From Bifidobacterium moukalabense DSM 27321 (GTDB lineage Bacteria > Actinomycetota > Actinomycetes > Actinomycetales > Bifidobacteriaceae): a DNA stretch of 64,000 nucleotides. Shown here piece by piece: positions 33,390 to 45,559 of this stretch. Both the position numbers and the translations under genes were made by a program. Numbering within the stretch: position 1 is the stretch's first letter; every line of letters begins with the position of its first letter. The notes beneath the pieces are model-generated. The model had not been told where the DNA came from. It searched no databases and worked only from the letters and a program-made list of their open reading frames with translations. The stretch spans positions 620,001 to 684,000 of the forward strand of contig NZ_AZMV01000007.1 in assembly GCF_000522505.1 (NCBI RefSeq), given 5' to 3'.

Positions 33390-34928
33390 ATGAGCGAACG
33401 CGTACGGCATACGAACGATACGGCAGACGATACGGCGACTGCCACAAACACCACGAATACGGCGAAAACCACACCGGATGACGGGCAGCGTTGGGATTTG
33501 GGCACCCTGTTCCCGGCGAAGGGCGATCCCAGAAGACCGCCGGAATGGATGGGCCGAGCCTTGCTGTACATCGCCATCGCCATCGTGGTGTTCAGCTTCT
33601 GCTGGCGTTCCTGGGGGCAGATCGCATATCTGGTCATGGACATCGTGATCTCCCTGTTCCTCGCGCTCGCGGTGGAACCGGTGGTGATGCCGCTGGTCAA
33701 ACACGGATGGAAGCGTGCCTTCGCCTCGCTGTTCGCGCTGGTATTGCTGGCGGTGATCCTGTGCACGCTGCTCGGCCTGTTCGGCAACATGTTCGTGCAG
33801 CAGGTGATCGCCATGATCAACGGCCTGCCTGACCTGTACAAGCAGATCTGCGATTTCGTGAGCCAGTACACGAATTTCGAACTGCCTGAGATCAACAGTC
33901 TCGGCAGTGAGATCCTCAAGAACATACAGACCTCCTGGGTCACCGATTTCGCGGGCACGGCCCTGAGCACGGTGTCCGGCCTGTTCTCCTTCCTGCTGAA
34001 TCTCATGACCATCGTGATGACCACGTATTACATTTCCGCTGCCGGCCCGAAGCTGCGCCGCGCCGCCTGCCAGTGGATGGCGCCGGCCGCACAGCGCCGC
34101 TTCCTGTTCGTATGGACCGTCAGCCAGGGGCAGATCTCGTCATTCCTGTTCTCCCGTGCGCTTCTTGCATTGCTCAACGCCGTGTTCACCGCCATCTGCC
34201 TGGAAGTCCTGCATGTGCCGTATTGGCTGCCGTTGGCGTTGTTCTGCGGCGTCACCTCGCAGTTCATCCCGATGCTCGGCACCTATATCGGCGGCGCGCT
34301 GCCGGTGCTGTTCGCCTGGGGCAACCGGGGTATCTGGTATGGTATCGCCGTGCTTGCATTCATCTGCGTCTACCAGCAGATCGAAAACCTGATTTTCGCG
34401 CCGAAGATCTCGCAGCGCACCATGAACATCAACGATGCCGTCGCCTTCCTTGCCGTACTCGCCTTCGGCTCGTTGTTCGGTGCGCTCGGCGCATTCCTGG
34501 CGCTGCCGGTCACCGCCTCCATCCAGACCATCTTCCGTACCTACACCAAGCGGTACGATCTGGTTGATTCCCCGCTGATGAACGATCCGGTTCCGGAAAG
34601 GAAATCGAAGGTGGTGGAGGGCGCCGAGGCGATCAGCGAGCGTGTACTGCACCATATACCGCGTGCCGTGCAGGGCTCCACCGCGAATGTGCCGATCTCG
34701 GACGAGGTGCGTCAACTGCAGGAACAGGCGTACAATATCAGCCCGTCGGGTGGTTCGGACGATGCCGACGATTCGCAGACGCTCGCCATTCCGAAGAACG
34801 CGCTTTCCGCACGCGGCAACAATCCGCTGAAGGGAACGCAAGACGCGGACGAAACGCAATCAGGCGAGACTCCCGACCCCGAAACGCATGACGCATCCGA
34901 CGATAATCCGAGAAGTAGGTGGCGCTAA
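33390..34928 (+). CDS. AI-2E family transporter (PerM-like membrane protein)
   Basis: 512 residues with about eight membrane helices. Family features are the long periplasmic segment after helix 3 and the C-terminal LPLALFCGVTSQFIPMLGTYIGG and PKISQRTMNINDAVAFLAVLAFGSLFG motifs. Members export small molecules or act as ion antiporters; the AI-2 role is shown for only a few. The first 50 residues (Thr/Asn/Asp-rich) and last 150 are hydrophilic and probably disordered. ATG 33390; stop TAA overlaps the next ATG (TAATG). Confidence 0.88.
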   Translation: MSERVRHTNDTADDTATATNTTNTAKTTPDDGQRWDLGTLFPAKGDPRRPPEWMGRALLYIAIAIVVFSFCWRSWGQIAYLVMDIVISLFLALAVEPVVMPLVKHGWKRAFASLFALVLLAVILCTLLGLFGNMFVQQVIAMINGLPDLYKQICDFVSQYTNFELPEINSLGSEILKNIQTSWVTDFAGTALSTVSGLFSFLLNLMTIVMTTYYISAAGPKLRRAACQWMAPAAQRRFLFVWTVSQGQISSFLFSRALLALLNAVFTAICLEVLHVPYWLPLALFCGVTSQFIPMLGTYIGGALPVLFAWGNRGIWYGIAVLAFICVYQQIENLIFAPKISQRTMNINDAVAFLAVLAFGSLFGALGAFLALPVTASIQTIFRTYTKRYDLVDSPLMNDPVPERKSKVVEGAEAISERVLHHIPRAVQGSTANVPISDEVRQLQEQAYNISPSGGSDDADDSQTLAIPKNALSARGNNPLKGTQDADETQSGETPDPETHDASDDNPRSRWR

Positions 34929-36151
34929 TGGTACTGCTGAGCGTACTGGACGTGATCCTGGTCGTCCTCGGCGGCGCGGGCATGGTTTACCAGGCGGTGT
35001 GCATTCTCATCTCCCTGTTCACCAAGCCGGTTAGATTCCCCGAAGCCCCGATGGACAAGCGGTATGCCGTACTGATCTCCGCGCGCAACGAAGAGAACGT
35101 CATCGGCAATCTCATCACCTGCATCCAGACTCAGACCTACCCGAAGGATCTCATCGACATCTGGCTGGTGGCCGACAACTGCACCGACACCACCGCCGAA
35201 GTGGCGCGCGGCATGGGTTGCCATGTCATCGAACGGTTCAACCAGCAGCTCATCGGCAAGGGATATGCGCTGACCTATCTGCTCGACCGGATGAACGAGT
35301 CCGGCGCGTCCGACCCATATGACGCCTTCTTCGTGTTCGACGCTGACAACAAGCTTGACCGGCACTACTTCGAAGAGATGAACAAGGCGTTCCAGTCCGG
35401 CTTCAAGATTCTGACCAGCTACCGCAATTCCGTAAACCTGTCCGACAACTGGGTCTCTTCGGGCTCCGCACTGTGGTTCATCCGCGAATCGCGATTCCTG
35501 AGCGCCTCACGCATGTGGCTCGGCAACAGCTGCCATGTCGGCGGCACCGGCTTCATGTTCTCGCAGGAGATCATGCGTCGCAACAACGGCTGGAAGTTCC
35601 ATCTGCTGACCGAAGACCTCGAATTCACCATGGATTCCGTGCTGCATGGCGACCGCATCGGCTATTGCGGCACCGCCATCCTGTATGACGAGCAGCCCGT
35701 CACCTTCTCGCAGAGCTGGCGTCAGCGTCTGCGGTGGAGCAAGGGATTCCTGCAGGTGTTCCGCTATTACGGTCCGGCCCTGATCAAACGTGCGATTCGC
35801 GAACGTGACTTCTCCGCCGTCGATTTCACGCTGTTGCTCTGCCCGTTCACCGTGCTCGGCATAGCCCGCATCCTGCTCGGCCTGCTGTTCGCGCTGTGCG
35901 GATTCGTGACTTGGCAGAGCCAGCTCAATTCGCTTACCGGGTGGACATCCGGCATCGTGATGTCGGTGGTTGGCATGATGGGATTGGCGGCGCTGACCAT
36001 CATCGTGGAACGCGATCATGTGGGGGCCACCAACAAGGAGCTGTTCGCCTACGTGCTGAGCTTCCCGATCTACATGTTCAGCTATGTGCCGATTTCATTC
36101 CAGGCGGTGTTCTCCAAGGCGGAGTGGAAGCCAATCGAACACAAGGGCTGA
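34928..36151 (+). CDS. Membrane-bound family 2 glycosyltransferase (processive type)
   Basis: 407 residues: one N-terminal helix (LLSVLDVILVVLGGAGMVYQ), a cytoplasmic GT2 domain with FVFDADNKLD (DxD), TEDLEFT and QRLRWSKG (the QxxRW motif of processive synthases), and three to four C-terminal helices. This is the layout of hyaluronan/cellulose-synthase-like enzymes that make and export a polysaccharide. It overlaps the AI-2E-type permease by one base, so both proteins are made from one mRNA and may act on the same surface polymer. TAGGTGG precedes the ATG. Confidence 0.88.
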   Translation: MVLLSVLDVILVVLGGAGMVYQAVCILISLFTKPVRFPEAPMDKRYAVLISARNEENVIGNLITCIQTQTYPKDLIDIWLVADNCTDTTAEVARGMGCHVIERFNQQLIGKGYALTYLLDRMNESGASDPYDAFFVFDADNKLDRHYFEEMNKAFQSGFKILTSYRNSVNLSDNWVSSGSALWFIRESRFLSASRMWLGNSCHVGGTGFMFSQEIMRRNNGWKFHLLTEDLEFTMDSVLHGDRIGYCGTAILYDEQPVTFSQSWRQRLRWSKGFLQVFRYYGPALIKRAIRERDFSAVDFTLLLCPFTVLGIARILLGLLFALCGFVTWQSQLNSLTGWTSGIVMSVVGMMGLAALTIIVERDHVGATNKELFAYVLSFPIYMFSYVPISFQAVFSKAEWKPIEHKG

Positions 36152-36302
36152 CGGCCGATCGCCGGTGGAGCCACTTTTCGCTTGATACCGCGGTTTTTCG
36201 TACGTATTGGGAGAAAAAACATTTCGTTGACGGCGTAGCTTATATGGAAAGTTCGCTACGAGCGTAATGTATGTTTTATTTCGGGGGTGATAGGGTGTTG
36301 AC

Positions 36303-37121
36303 ATGAGTTTAGACAATATGACTCCCTCTGTGGGATTTGCCCCGGCCGTTCCCCTGGATGCCTCCGCGGCGGTTTCGATTCGCGGCCTGTTCAAGCGCTT
36401 CGAGCAGAAGGTGGCCGTCAATGGATTGTCTCTGGACATTCCGGTGGGTTCCTTCTATGGATTGGTCGGACCGAACGGTGCCGGCAAGACGACCACACTC
36501 AATATGGTGACCGGCTTGCTCGTGCCTGATGGCGGTGCGGCCATGATTCTCGGTCGTGACGTATGGCGCGACCTGAACGCAGTGAAGCGTTCCATCGGTG
36601 TGATGCCGCAGCCCGACCAGATCTTCGACCGGCTGACGGGCCTGCAGCTGCTCGTCTACGCAGGCATGCTGCGTGGCATGAAACGCGCCGAATCGGTCAA
36701 ACGCGCCAACGACCTGTTAGGGGCCTTCGACCTGACCGGCGCCGCGAACGTGATGGTCGCCGACTACTCGGCCGGCATGACCAAAAAGATCTGCCTGGCC
36801 AGCGCCATGATCCACAGCCCGCGCGTCCTCGTGCTCGACGAGCCGTTCGAATCGGTCGATCCGGTCTCCAGCGCGAATCTCAAGGACATCCTCATCGAAT
36901 ACGCCTCCACCGGCGGCACCGTCATCATCTCGTCGCACGTCATGGCACTCGTCGAGAAGATGTGCACGCATGTGGCCGTCATCAACAAGGGGCAGGTCTG
37001 TGCGGCCGGAACCGTGGAGCAGGTCGCGGCCGGCGAGGATCTCGAGGAGCGCTTCCTGCAATTGGTCGGCGGCCGCCACGCGGCGGCGCACCTGTCGTGG
37101 CTGGACGGTGGTGCGCAGTGA
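36303..37121 (+). CDS. ABC transporter ATP-binding protein
   Basis: 272 residues. Walker A GPNGAGKT (56-63), Q loop in VMPQPDQIF, Walker B VLVLDEP (175-181) and switch His in IISSHVM. The signature motif reads YSAGM (155-159) instead of LSGGQ, followed by TKK, a form seen in CcmA/NatA-like exporters. TAGGGT (36291-36296, with an upstream TGA) lies 6 nt before ATG 36303. It overlaps the permease gene by 4 bp (GTGA). Confidence 0.9.
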   Translation: MSLDNMTPSVGFAPAVPLDASAAVSIRGLFKRFEQKVAVNGLSLDIPVGSFYGLVGPNGAGKTTTLNMVTGLLVPDGGAAMILGRDVWRDLNAVKRSIGVMPQPDQIFDRLTGLQLLVYAGMLRGMKRAESVKRANDLLGAFDLTGAANVMVADYSAGMTKKICLASAMIHSPRVLVLDEPFESVDPVSSANLKDILIEYASTGGTVIISSHVMALVEKMCTHVAVINKGQVCAAGTVEQVAAGEDLEERFLQLVGGRHAAAHLSWLDGGAQ

Positions 37122-38746
37122 ACACCGTCGGAACCATCATGAGATTGCGTTGGGCGCTGATGCGGGCGACCATGCGCAAATCGACCATGATGCTCGTCAG
37201 CTACATCATCGGCGCGATATTCGGCGTCGGAGCGCTTGTCGGTTCCGTGGCGCTGGGTCTCATGCTCGGCCCGCTCATCGACGGTCCCGGCGGCATGATC
37301 TGGCAGATCCTGCGTATGGTGATGGTGCTGGGCGGCACCTTCACCACGGTCATCGTGATCATCATGCAGATCATGTATTTCGGCCAGGGTACGGCCATGA
37401 ATCCGCATAGATTCGAGCTGTACGGCATTGACGACCGCACGTTGACCAGTGGCCTGTTCCTATCCGGACTGACGGGCATGGGCGCGATCTGGGGCATACT
37501 CATCCTGCTCGGTCTGGTGCCGATCTATCAGAGCGCGGGCACCGTCGGCATCGTGGCGGGCGCCATCGCGGTCCCGTTGGCCGTCATCACCATACTGGCG
37601 TTGTCGAAACTTGTGATTTCGCTGCTGTCCACGTTGACGAGTTCCAGCAGCGGCAAAAGCACGATCACCGTCATCACCATCCTGCTGTTCGTGGTGCTGT
37701 GCCAGGTACCCGGCATGGTGATGAACAGCCAGGATATGGAGCATTTCAGCTTCAAACCGTTCGTGATGGTCGCGGACGTGTTCTCATGGACGCCGCTGGG
37801 TGCGGCGTTCCAGCTGCCGTTCGACGTGGTCGCCGGTTCCTGGGGGCCCGCGGCGCTCCGCCTGCTGATACTCGTCGCCACATGGGCGGTATGCTACCTC
37901 GGTTGCCTGTGGTGCCTGAAGAAGGACCGCACCATCGCCGGTGCCGCCACGCGCGTCGCCGCCACAAAGGGCATCGGCCTGTTTTCCATGATGCCGGATT
38001 CCCCGTCCGGTGCGATTTCGGCCCGTATGCTCACCTATCTGCGCAGGGACCCGCGACAGGCGCCGATGCTGTTTATGCCGCTGCTGTTCATCGTGATCTT
38101 CACCATAGAGTCGCGTGGCATGAACGTGATGATATGGCAGTCGATCATCTGGTCCGGTTTCTTCCTGGTGCTGCTTGAGGGCAACGGACTGTCCTACGAC
38201 GGCCGTGGCTTCACCATGGAGGTGATCAGCGGCGTTCGCGGCGTGGACGACCGTCTCGGCCGCGTGCGCGTCTATGCGATCATGACGGTCGCCTATATCG
38301 CGGTGCTGATGGTCATCGTCTATGTGATTACCGGCGATTGGCGCAGCATGGGAGGACTGGCCACGGGATTGGTCTTCGGCTGCCTGAGCCTGTGCCTGGG
38401 ATTCTGCGGATTGGGCCTGGCGGAAGTGGTCTCCTGCGTGTTCATGTATCCGGTGCCGTCCATTTCGCACCCGTTCTCGTCGCCGCAGGGCAGGGTGGGC
38501 GCCCAGATGCTGTTTCCCTTCCTGCATATGTTCGGTATGATCCTGCTGATGCTGCCCACCGGCATCGTTGCGTTGGTGCTGGGATTGACGGGCAACTGGG
38601 ACCTGTACTGGCTGCTGGCTCCGGTGGCGCTGGTCAACGGCGCCGCCGTGCTTGCGATTGGTACATGGCTTGGCGGTAAGCTGTTGGAAGCTCGGATGCC
38701 GAGGATTCTCGCCACGTTGGACTCCTTCGCGTCCCTGCAGCAGTAA
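37118..38746 (+). CDS. ABC exporter permease, 12-helix type
   Basis: 542 residues with about 12 hydrophobic segments. Start GTG 37118 overlaps the end of the ATPase gene (GTGA). It forms a two-gene exporter with the ATPase; substrate unknown. Such single large permeases occur in Gram-positive drug, bacteriocin or lipid exporters. No accessory regulator is adjacent. Confidence 0.85.
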   Translation: MNTVGTIMRLRWALMRATMRKSTMMLVSYIIGAIFGVGALVGSVALGLMLGPLIDGPGGMIWQILRMVMVLGGTFTTVIVIIMQIMYFGQGTAMNPHRFELYGIDDRTLTSGLFLSGLTGMGAIWGILILLGLVPIYQSAGTVGIVAGAIAVPLAVITILALSKLVISLLSTLTSSSSGKSTITVITILLFVVLCQVPGMVMNSQDMEHFSFKPFVMVADVFSWTPLGAAFQLPFDVVAGSWGPAALRLLILVATWAVCYLGCLWCLKKDRTIAGAATRVAATKGIGLFSMMPDSPSGAISARMLTYLRRDPRQAPMLFMPLLFIVIFTIESRGMNVMIWQSIIWSGFFLVLLEGNGLSYDGRGFTMEVISGVRGVDDRLGRVRVYAIMTVAYIAVLMVIVYVITGDWRSMGGLATGLVFGCLSLCLGFCGLGLAEVVSCVFMYPVPSISHPFSSPQGRVGAQMLFPFLHMFGMILLMLPTGIVALVLGLTGNWDLYWLLAPVALVNGAAVLAIGTWLGGKLLEARMPRILATLDSFASLQQ

Positions 38747-38783
38747 GGACGGATGCCATCGGATTGATAGGGGGGAGCGGTCG

Positions 38784-40229
38784 GTGACGCGCAGAACAGG
38801 AACATTCCATCACGGGACGATTCGCCGCCGCATCACCGTATCGCTTTCCGTGATCCTCACCGCAGCGCTGTGCCTGGGGTATGCGGCATGCGACCTGTAT
38901 GACGTGCTACCGGGCGTGTTGACGCTCAAAGAGGTGGAACGCACCACAATCACGAATCCCCGTACCGTGCTGTCCGCGTCGAAAGCCATCAAACGGCTGG
39001 ATTCGTCGATTGCCGTGGACGCCACGGCCGCACAACGGCTTATCGACGAGTTCGCTGCGACCGAAGGCATCGGGGGCGACTATTCCATCGCCATCGCCGA
39101 CGCCAAGGGCGAGGTGGTGGCCGAAAGCGGCATCGACAAGGCCAGGGTGCCGGCCTCCACCATGAAAACGCTGACCGCATACGCCGCCGCGACCACGCTT
39201 GACATGGGAAGCACACTCGCCACCGAAGTCTATATGGAGCAGAAGCAGGACGGCACCGCGAATCTGGTGCTCGTCGGCAACGGCGACATGCTGCTTGGAG
39301 CAGGGAACAGCGACACCGCGCACGTCAACGGGCGGGCCGGACTCGGCACACTGGCCAGCGACACCGCGCGGGCGTTGAAGCAGCGTGGCATCAGCAAGGT
39401 GACGCTGAGCTACGACGATTCGCTGTTCGGCGATGACCGCTGGCCGTCCGGCATAGCCGACCTCGACACCGAACACCTGTATTACGCACCGGTCTCATCC
39501 ATGGCTGTGGATGGCGGACGACAATGGAATGGCGCGAATCCGCGGAATCCCGACGTGTTCTCCGACTATCCCGTCCTGAGCATGCAGCCGGCCCTGGACG
39601 CCGCGCAGACGTTCCGGCAGCGCTTGGAGGAGCAAGGCATCACCGTGCAGGGCGATGCCGAACAAGGCGGCGCACCTGCGGGAACCAGTCCGATCGCGAA
39701 GGTTCAGTCAGCCTCGCTGAGCGAGGTTATGGCATTCATGCTGCGACATTCCGACAACACCCTGGCCGAGGAGTTCGGCCGGCTGCTGGCCATCAGCGAA
39801 AAAACCGACAATTCCCCGGCGGGCGCGACCCGTGCGGTCAAGAAGGTTCTGGAACAGGCGGGAATCTCCACGAACGGGCTGCGCATGATGAACTGCTCCG
39901 GTCTTGCAGAGGAATCCAAGGTCACCGTACGCACGCTGCTCGAGGTGCAGCAGCGTAACCTCACCGCCGGAGCCGGTGCCGCGGCGGCGGAGGGATTGTC
40001 CATCGTAGGCTTCGTCGGCACCGCTGCCGACCGGCTGGACGACGCTTCCGAAGCGGGGCTGCTGCGGGTGAAGACCGGCAGTCTCGGCGATGTCACCTCC
40101 ATGGCCGGCAACGTGTCGCGCACTCGTGGGGGAGCGCTGACCTTCGCCGTCATCATCAATGACCCCAACGACATGCAGTCCGCACGTGAGGCCATCAACA
40201 CGTTCATCGCCGGCCTGCCGAAGCTGTGA
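38784..40229 (+). CDS. dacB: D-alanyl-D-alanine carboxypeptidase/endopeptidase (PBP4 family)
   Basis: 481 residues, one N-terminal membrane segment (ITVSLSVILTAALCLGYAA), then a class C penicillin-binding domain: STMK (125-128) with the nucleophile, SDN in RHSDNTLAEEF, NCSGLA, and KTG in RVKTGSLGDV. It trims or cuts peptidoglycan stem peptides outside the membrane. GTG 38784 with GGGGGAG upstream. It is the first gene of the tilS-hpt-ftsH-fol operon, 6 bp before tilS. Confidence 0.92.
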   Translation: MTRRTGTFHHGTIRRRITVSLSVILTAALCLGYAACDLYDVLPGVLTLKEVERTTITNPRTVLSASKAIKRLDSSIAVDATAAQRLIDEFAATEGIGGDYSIAIADAKGEVVAESGIDKARVPASTMKTLTAYAAATTLDMGSTLATEVYMEQKQDGTANLVLVGNGDMLLGAGNSDTAHVNGRAGLGTLASDTARALKQRGISKVTLSYDDSLFGDDRWPSGIADLDTEHLYYAPVSSMAVDGGRQWNGANPRNPDVFSDYPVLSMQPALDAAQTFRQRLEEQGITVQGDAEQGGAPAGTSPIAKVQSASLSEVMAFMLRHSDNTLAEEFGRLLAISEKTDNSPAGATRAVKKVLEQAGISTNGLRMMNCSGLAEESKVTVRTLLEVQQRNLTAGAGAAAAEGLSIVGFVGTAADRLDDASEAGLLRVKTGSLGDVTSMAGNVSRTRGGALTFAVIINDPNDMQSAREAINTFIAGLPKL

Positions 40230-40235
40230 GCCCCA

Positions 40236-41336
40236 ATGGTGTACTCCTCACGACTGCGCAAGGCCATAGGACAACTCAGAACCGCGTTGGCCGACGCCGG
40301 ATTCGGCCTGCAGGATGCGCGCTTCACCCGGCATGGCAAGCATGAACCGAGCACGGACGCGCCATTGATCATGGTCGCATGCTCCGGCGGGCGCGATTCC
40401 ATGGCGTTGGCGGCGGTATCCGCAACCGTATGCGCCAGCCTGGGATTGCGCTGCGGCGCCGTCATCATCGACCATCGGCTGCAAAGCGGTTCCGCGGATG
40501 TGGCCGAGATGACCGCGCGCCGTTGCAGGGCGCTGGGACTTGATCCGGTACGTGTGCGCGCCATCGAAGTGCACGGCACCGGGCAGGGTGTCGAAGCCGC
40601 AGCCAGGGAGGCCCGGTATTCCGCCATCGTCGAGGAATGCTCGGATGCAGCGGCCGTGCTGCTGGCGCATACGAGGAACGATCAGGCCGAGACGGTGCTT
40701 ATCGGGCTGCTGCGCTCCGCCGGGCTCGACGCCATCGCCGGCATGGAAGGCTCGTTCAGCCGTGACGGCGTGACGTTCCTGCGCCCCTGGCTGGACGTGA
40801 CGCGGGAGGAGACCACCGGCATCTGCGGGGATCTGGAGCTCACATGGTGGGACGATCCGACCAACGGCCCCGATACGGTCCAAGGCGACGGCTTGCCGCC
40901 GAGCGACCCGTTGCCGGCGGACTATCCGCTTCGTTCGCGTGTGCGGCATGATCTGATGCCGTACCTGCGGCGTTTTGCAGGGGCCGATGTCGTGTCGCGG
41001 CTTTCGATCGGTGCGGGGCTTGCGCAAACCGACCGGGAGTATCTCAACGAGCGGGCGCAGGAGATCATGGAACGGGCCGTGACGTTCGATGGAGACCAAG
41101 TGCGGTTCGATGTCGTTACGTTGCGGACGCAGCATGAGGCGATCCGGTTGCGTGTCATCGCCCATGCGCTCGGACAGGCCGGCATCGCGTGCTCCGCGCG
41201 GCAGGTCAGACAGATTGACCGGCTCATCACCGACTGGCATGGCCAGCGCGGCGTGACACTTCCCAGTGGATATTCAGCCAATCGCCAGAAACACGTCATT
41301 CGCGTGTGCCAAGATGGTGGGCATGCGAATCGCTGA
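40236..41336 (+). CDS. tilS: tRNA-Ile lysidine synthetase
   Basis: 366 residues. PP-loop motif ACSGGRDSMALAA binds ATP; LAHTRNDQAETVLIGLLR and the LRPWLDVTREET motif are typical. It converts C34 of tRNA-Ile(CAU) to lysidine so that AUA codons are read as isoleucine. The stop overlaps the start of hpt by 14 bp. Confidence 0.93.
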   Translation: MVYSSRLRKAIGQLRTALADAGFGLQDARFTRHGKHEPSTDAPLIMVACSGGRDSMALAAVSATVCASLGLRCGAVIIDHRLQSGSADVAEMTARRCRALGLDPVRVRAIEVHGTGQGVEAAAREARYSAIVEECSDAAAVLLAHTRNDQAETVLIGLLRSAGLDAIAGMEGSFSRDGVTFLRPWLDVTREETTGICGDLELTWWDDPTNGPDTVQGDGLPPSDPLPADYPLRSRVRHDLMPYLRRFAGADVVSRLSIGAGLAQTDREYLNERAQEIMERAVTFDGDQVRFDVVTLRTQHEAIRLRVIAHALGQAGIACSARQVRQIDRLITDWHGQRGVTLPSGYSANRQKHVIRVCQDGGHANR

Positions 41337-41882
41337 CGTACAAGAAGACATCGATCACGAACTGATCACCAAAACACAGATTGAAGACATCATCAACCAT
41401 GCCGCGGCCCAGGCCAGTGAAGACTACCGCGGCAGGAATCCGCTGCTGGTGTGCGTGCTCAAGGGGGCTGTGAACACCATCGCCGCCTTTGCGCAGGCGA
41501 TGAGCATTCCGGTGCAGATGGACTTCATGAGCCTATCAAGCTATGGGTCCGGCACCGAATCAAGCGGTACGGTCACCGTTCGTCAGGATTTGTCGACCGA
41601 TGTGCGTGGGCGCCACGTGCTGATCGTCGAAGACATCATCGATTCCGGCATCACGTTGGCGTGGCTTGTCGACGAGCTGAAGCGCCGCGGTGCCGCTTCC
41701 GTGGAGATCTTTGCGCTGCTGGAAAAGCCCGCCCGCCGCAAGGTGAATGTGGATGTGAAATATAAGGGATATGAGATTCCCGACGAATTCGTGGTCGGCT
41801 TCGGTCTGGATTATGACGAACATTACCGCAATCTTGATTCGATCGCGGTGCTGAAGCCGGCAGTTTACCAAGGAGGTCAGGC

Positions 41883-41886
<4 letters not shown>
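41323..41886 (+). CDS. hpt: Hypoxanthine phosphoribosyltransferase
   Basis: 187 residues. LIVEDIIDSGITLAWL is the PRPP-binding signature, and MDFMSLSSYGSGTESSG is the flexible loop. It salvages hypoxanthine and guanine. ATG 41323 starts inside tilS; ATG 41314 in the same frame is a possible longer start. It ends in the ATGA overlap with ftsH. Confidence 0.94.
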
Positions 41887-43966
<2,080 letters not shown>

Positions 43967-43967
<1 letters not shown>

Positions 43968-44608
43968 TGAGCGATACCGAAGTATTCGATACCACGCTTG
44001 ACGACAACAAGGCCCGCGCCGCTCATGCGGCCGGGCCTGTCGGCTATGACGAGGAAGGCGTTCGCCAGGCGGTACGTCTGTTTCTGCGATCCATCGGCGA
44101 GGATCCGGACCGTGAAGGTCTGCTCGATACCCCCGACCGTATCGGTCGTGCCTGCAAGGAGCTGTTCGCGGGTCTGGGCCATGGTCCGCAGGAGGTGCTG
44201 AAGACCAAGTTCAAGGTCGACACCGACGAAATGGTACTGGTGCGCGACATCGAACTGTTCTCCGTATGCGAGCACCATTTGCTGCCGTTCCACGGCGTGG
44301 CCCATGTCGGCTACATTCCATCGAACGGGCAGGTGGCGGGTCTGAGCAAGCTGGCACGGCTGGTGGAGCTGTATGCCCGCCGCCCGCAGGTGCAGGAACG
44401 CCTCACCCAGCAGGTCGCCGACGCATTGATGACCGGCATCGAGGCGCGTGGCGTGATCGTGGTCACCGAATGCGACCACATGTGCATGGCCATGCGAGGC
44501 GTCAAGAAGCCACAGTCGCGTACCGTGACCTCCGCCGTGCGAGGCTGTATGCGGGATGCCGCCACACGATCCGAGGCGATGAGCCTGATTCTGTCACAGC
44601 ATTCGTGA
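43967..44608 (+). CDS. folE: GTP cyclohydrolase I
   Basis: 213 residues. [19 protein letters not shown] contains the zinc ligands Cys and His, and [13 protein letters not shown] the third ligand region. First step of folate synthesis, GTP to dihydroneopterin triphosphate. TGATG overlap with ftsH. Confidence 0.96.
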
Positions 44609-44643
44609 GATGCCGCGCGGCCATATAACGGAAGGGGAACAGG

Positions 44644-45519
44644 ATGGCACAGGATATGAAGGCGATTCACGATAGCGAACACACTCTGGTGATGGGCGTG
44701 CTCAACATCACCGAAGACTCGTTTTCCGACGGCGGACTGTGGCTCGACCCGGCAAGGGCCAAAGCGCACGGCGAGGCGATGATGAGGCAGGGGGCCGACA
44801 TCATCGACATCGGGGCCGAATCAACCCGCCCCGGTGCCAAACGCGTCAGCGAGGAAGACGAGAGATCCCGCGTGCTGGGGGCCGTGGACGCGTTGATTCC
44901 CGAAGGCGCCGTGCTGTCCATCGACACCACGCGCGCTTCGGTGGCGCTTGCGGCGCTGGATCATGGCGCGCAGATCATCAATGACGTGTCGGGCGGGCGG
45001 CTGGATGCCGAACTGCCCCATGTGGTGGCCGCGCATTCCGAATGCCTGTACATCGTACAGCACTGGCGGGGTTGGCTGGCCGGGGCGGCCGGAACGGTGC
45101 CGGATGCCGACACCTCCGTGTACGCGAACGGCGTGCTGAATGACGTATACGACGAGCTGATGGCGCAGGTCGATGCGGTGCTGGCCGCCGGTGTCGGGCC
45201 GGAACAGGTCATCATCGATCCGGGCTTGGGGTTCTCCAAGCCGGGCATCGAGCATAACCTGCCGTTGCTGGCCGGGCTGGAACGGTTCAACGCCACCGGG
45301 TATCCGGTGCTGATCGGCGCTTCGCGCAAGCGCTTCGTCGGCGCGATGCTGGCTGCGGCGGGCATCGACGAACCAACCATGGCCGATAAGGACAACGCCA
45401 CCGCCGCCATCAGCGCTCTGAGCGCCGAACACGGTGCCTGGGCGGTGCGCGTGCATGACGTGGCCAAAACCCGCGATGCCGTGGCCATCGGCAGCGCCTG
45501 GCGCGCATATGGTAAGTAA
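44644..45519 (+). CDS. folP: Dihydropteroate synthase
   Basis: 291 residues, TIM barrel. MGVLNITEDSFSDGG and DIGAESTRPGA are the two pterin-binding signatures; SRKRF near the C-terminus binds p-aminobenzoate/phosphate. It joins the pterin pyrophosphate made by FolK with p-aminobenzoate. AAGGGGAA lies before ATG 44644. Confidence 0.96.
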   Translation: MAQDMKAIHDSEHTLVMGVLNITEDSFSDGGLWLDPARAKAHGEAMMRQGADIIDIGAESTRPGAKRVSEEDERSRVLGAVDALIPEGAVLSIDTTRASVALAALDHGAQIINDVSGGRLDAELPHVVAAHSECLYIVQHWRGWLAGAAGTVPDADTSVYANGVLNDVYDELMAQVDAVLAAGVGPEQVIIDPGLGFSKPGIEHNLPLLAGLERFNATGYPVLIGASRKRFVGAMLAAAGIDEPTMADKDNATAAISALSAEHGAWAVRVHDVAKTRDAVAIGSAWRAYGK

Positions 45520-45559
45520 TGTCTCCTCTGACGGAGGCAATGATGGACGAAAGGTCGGC

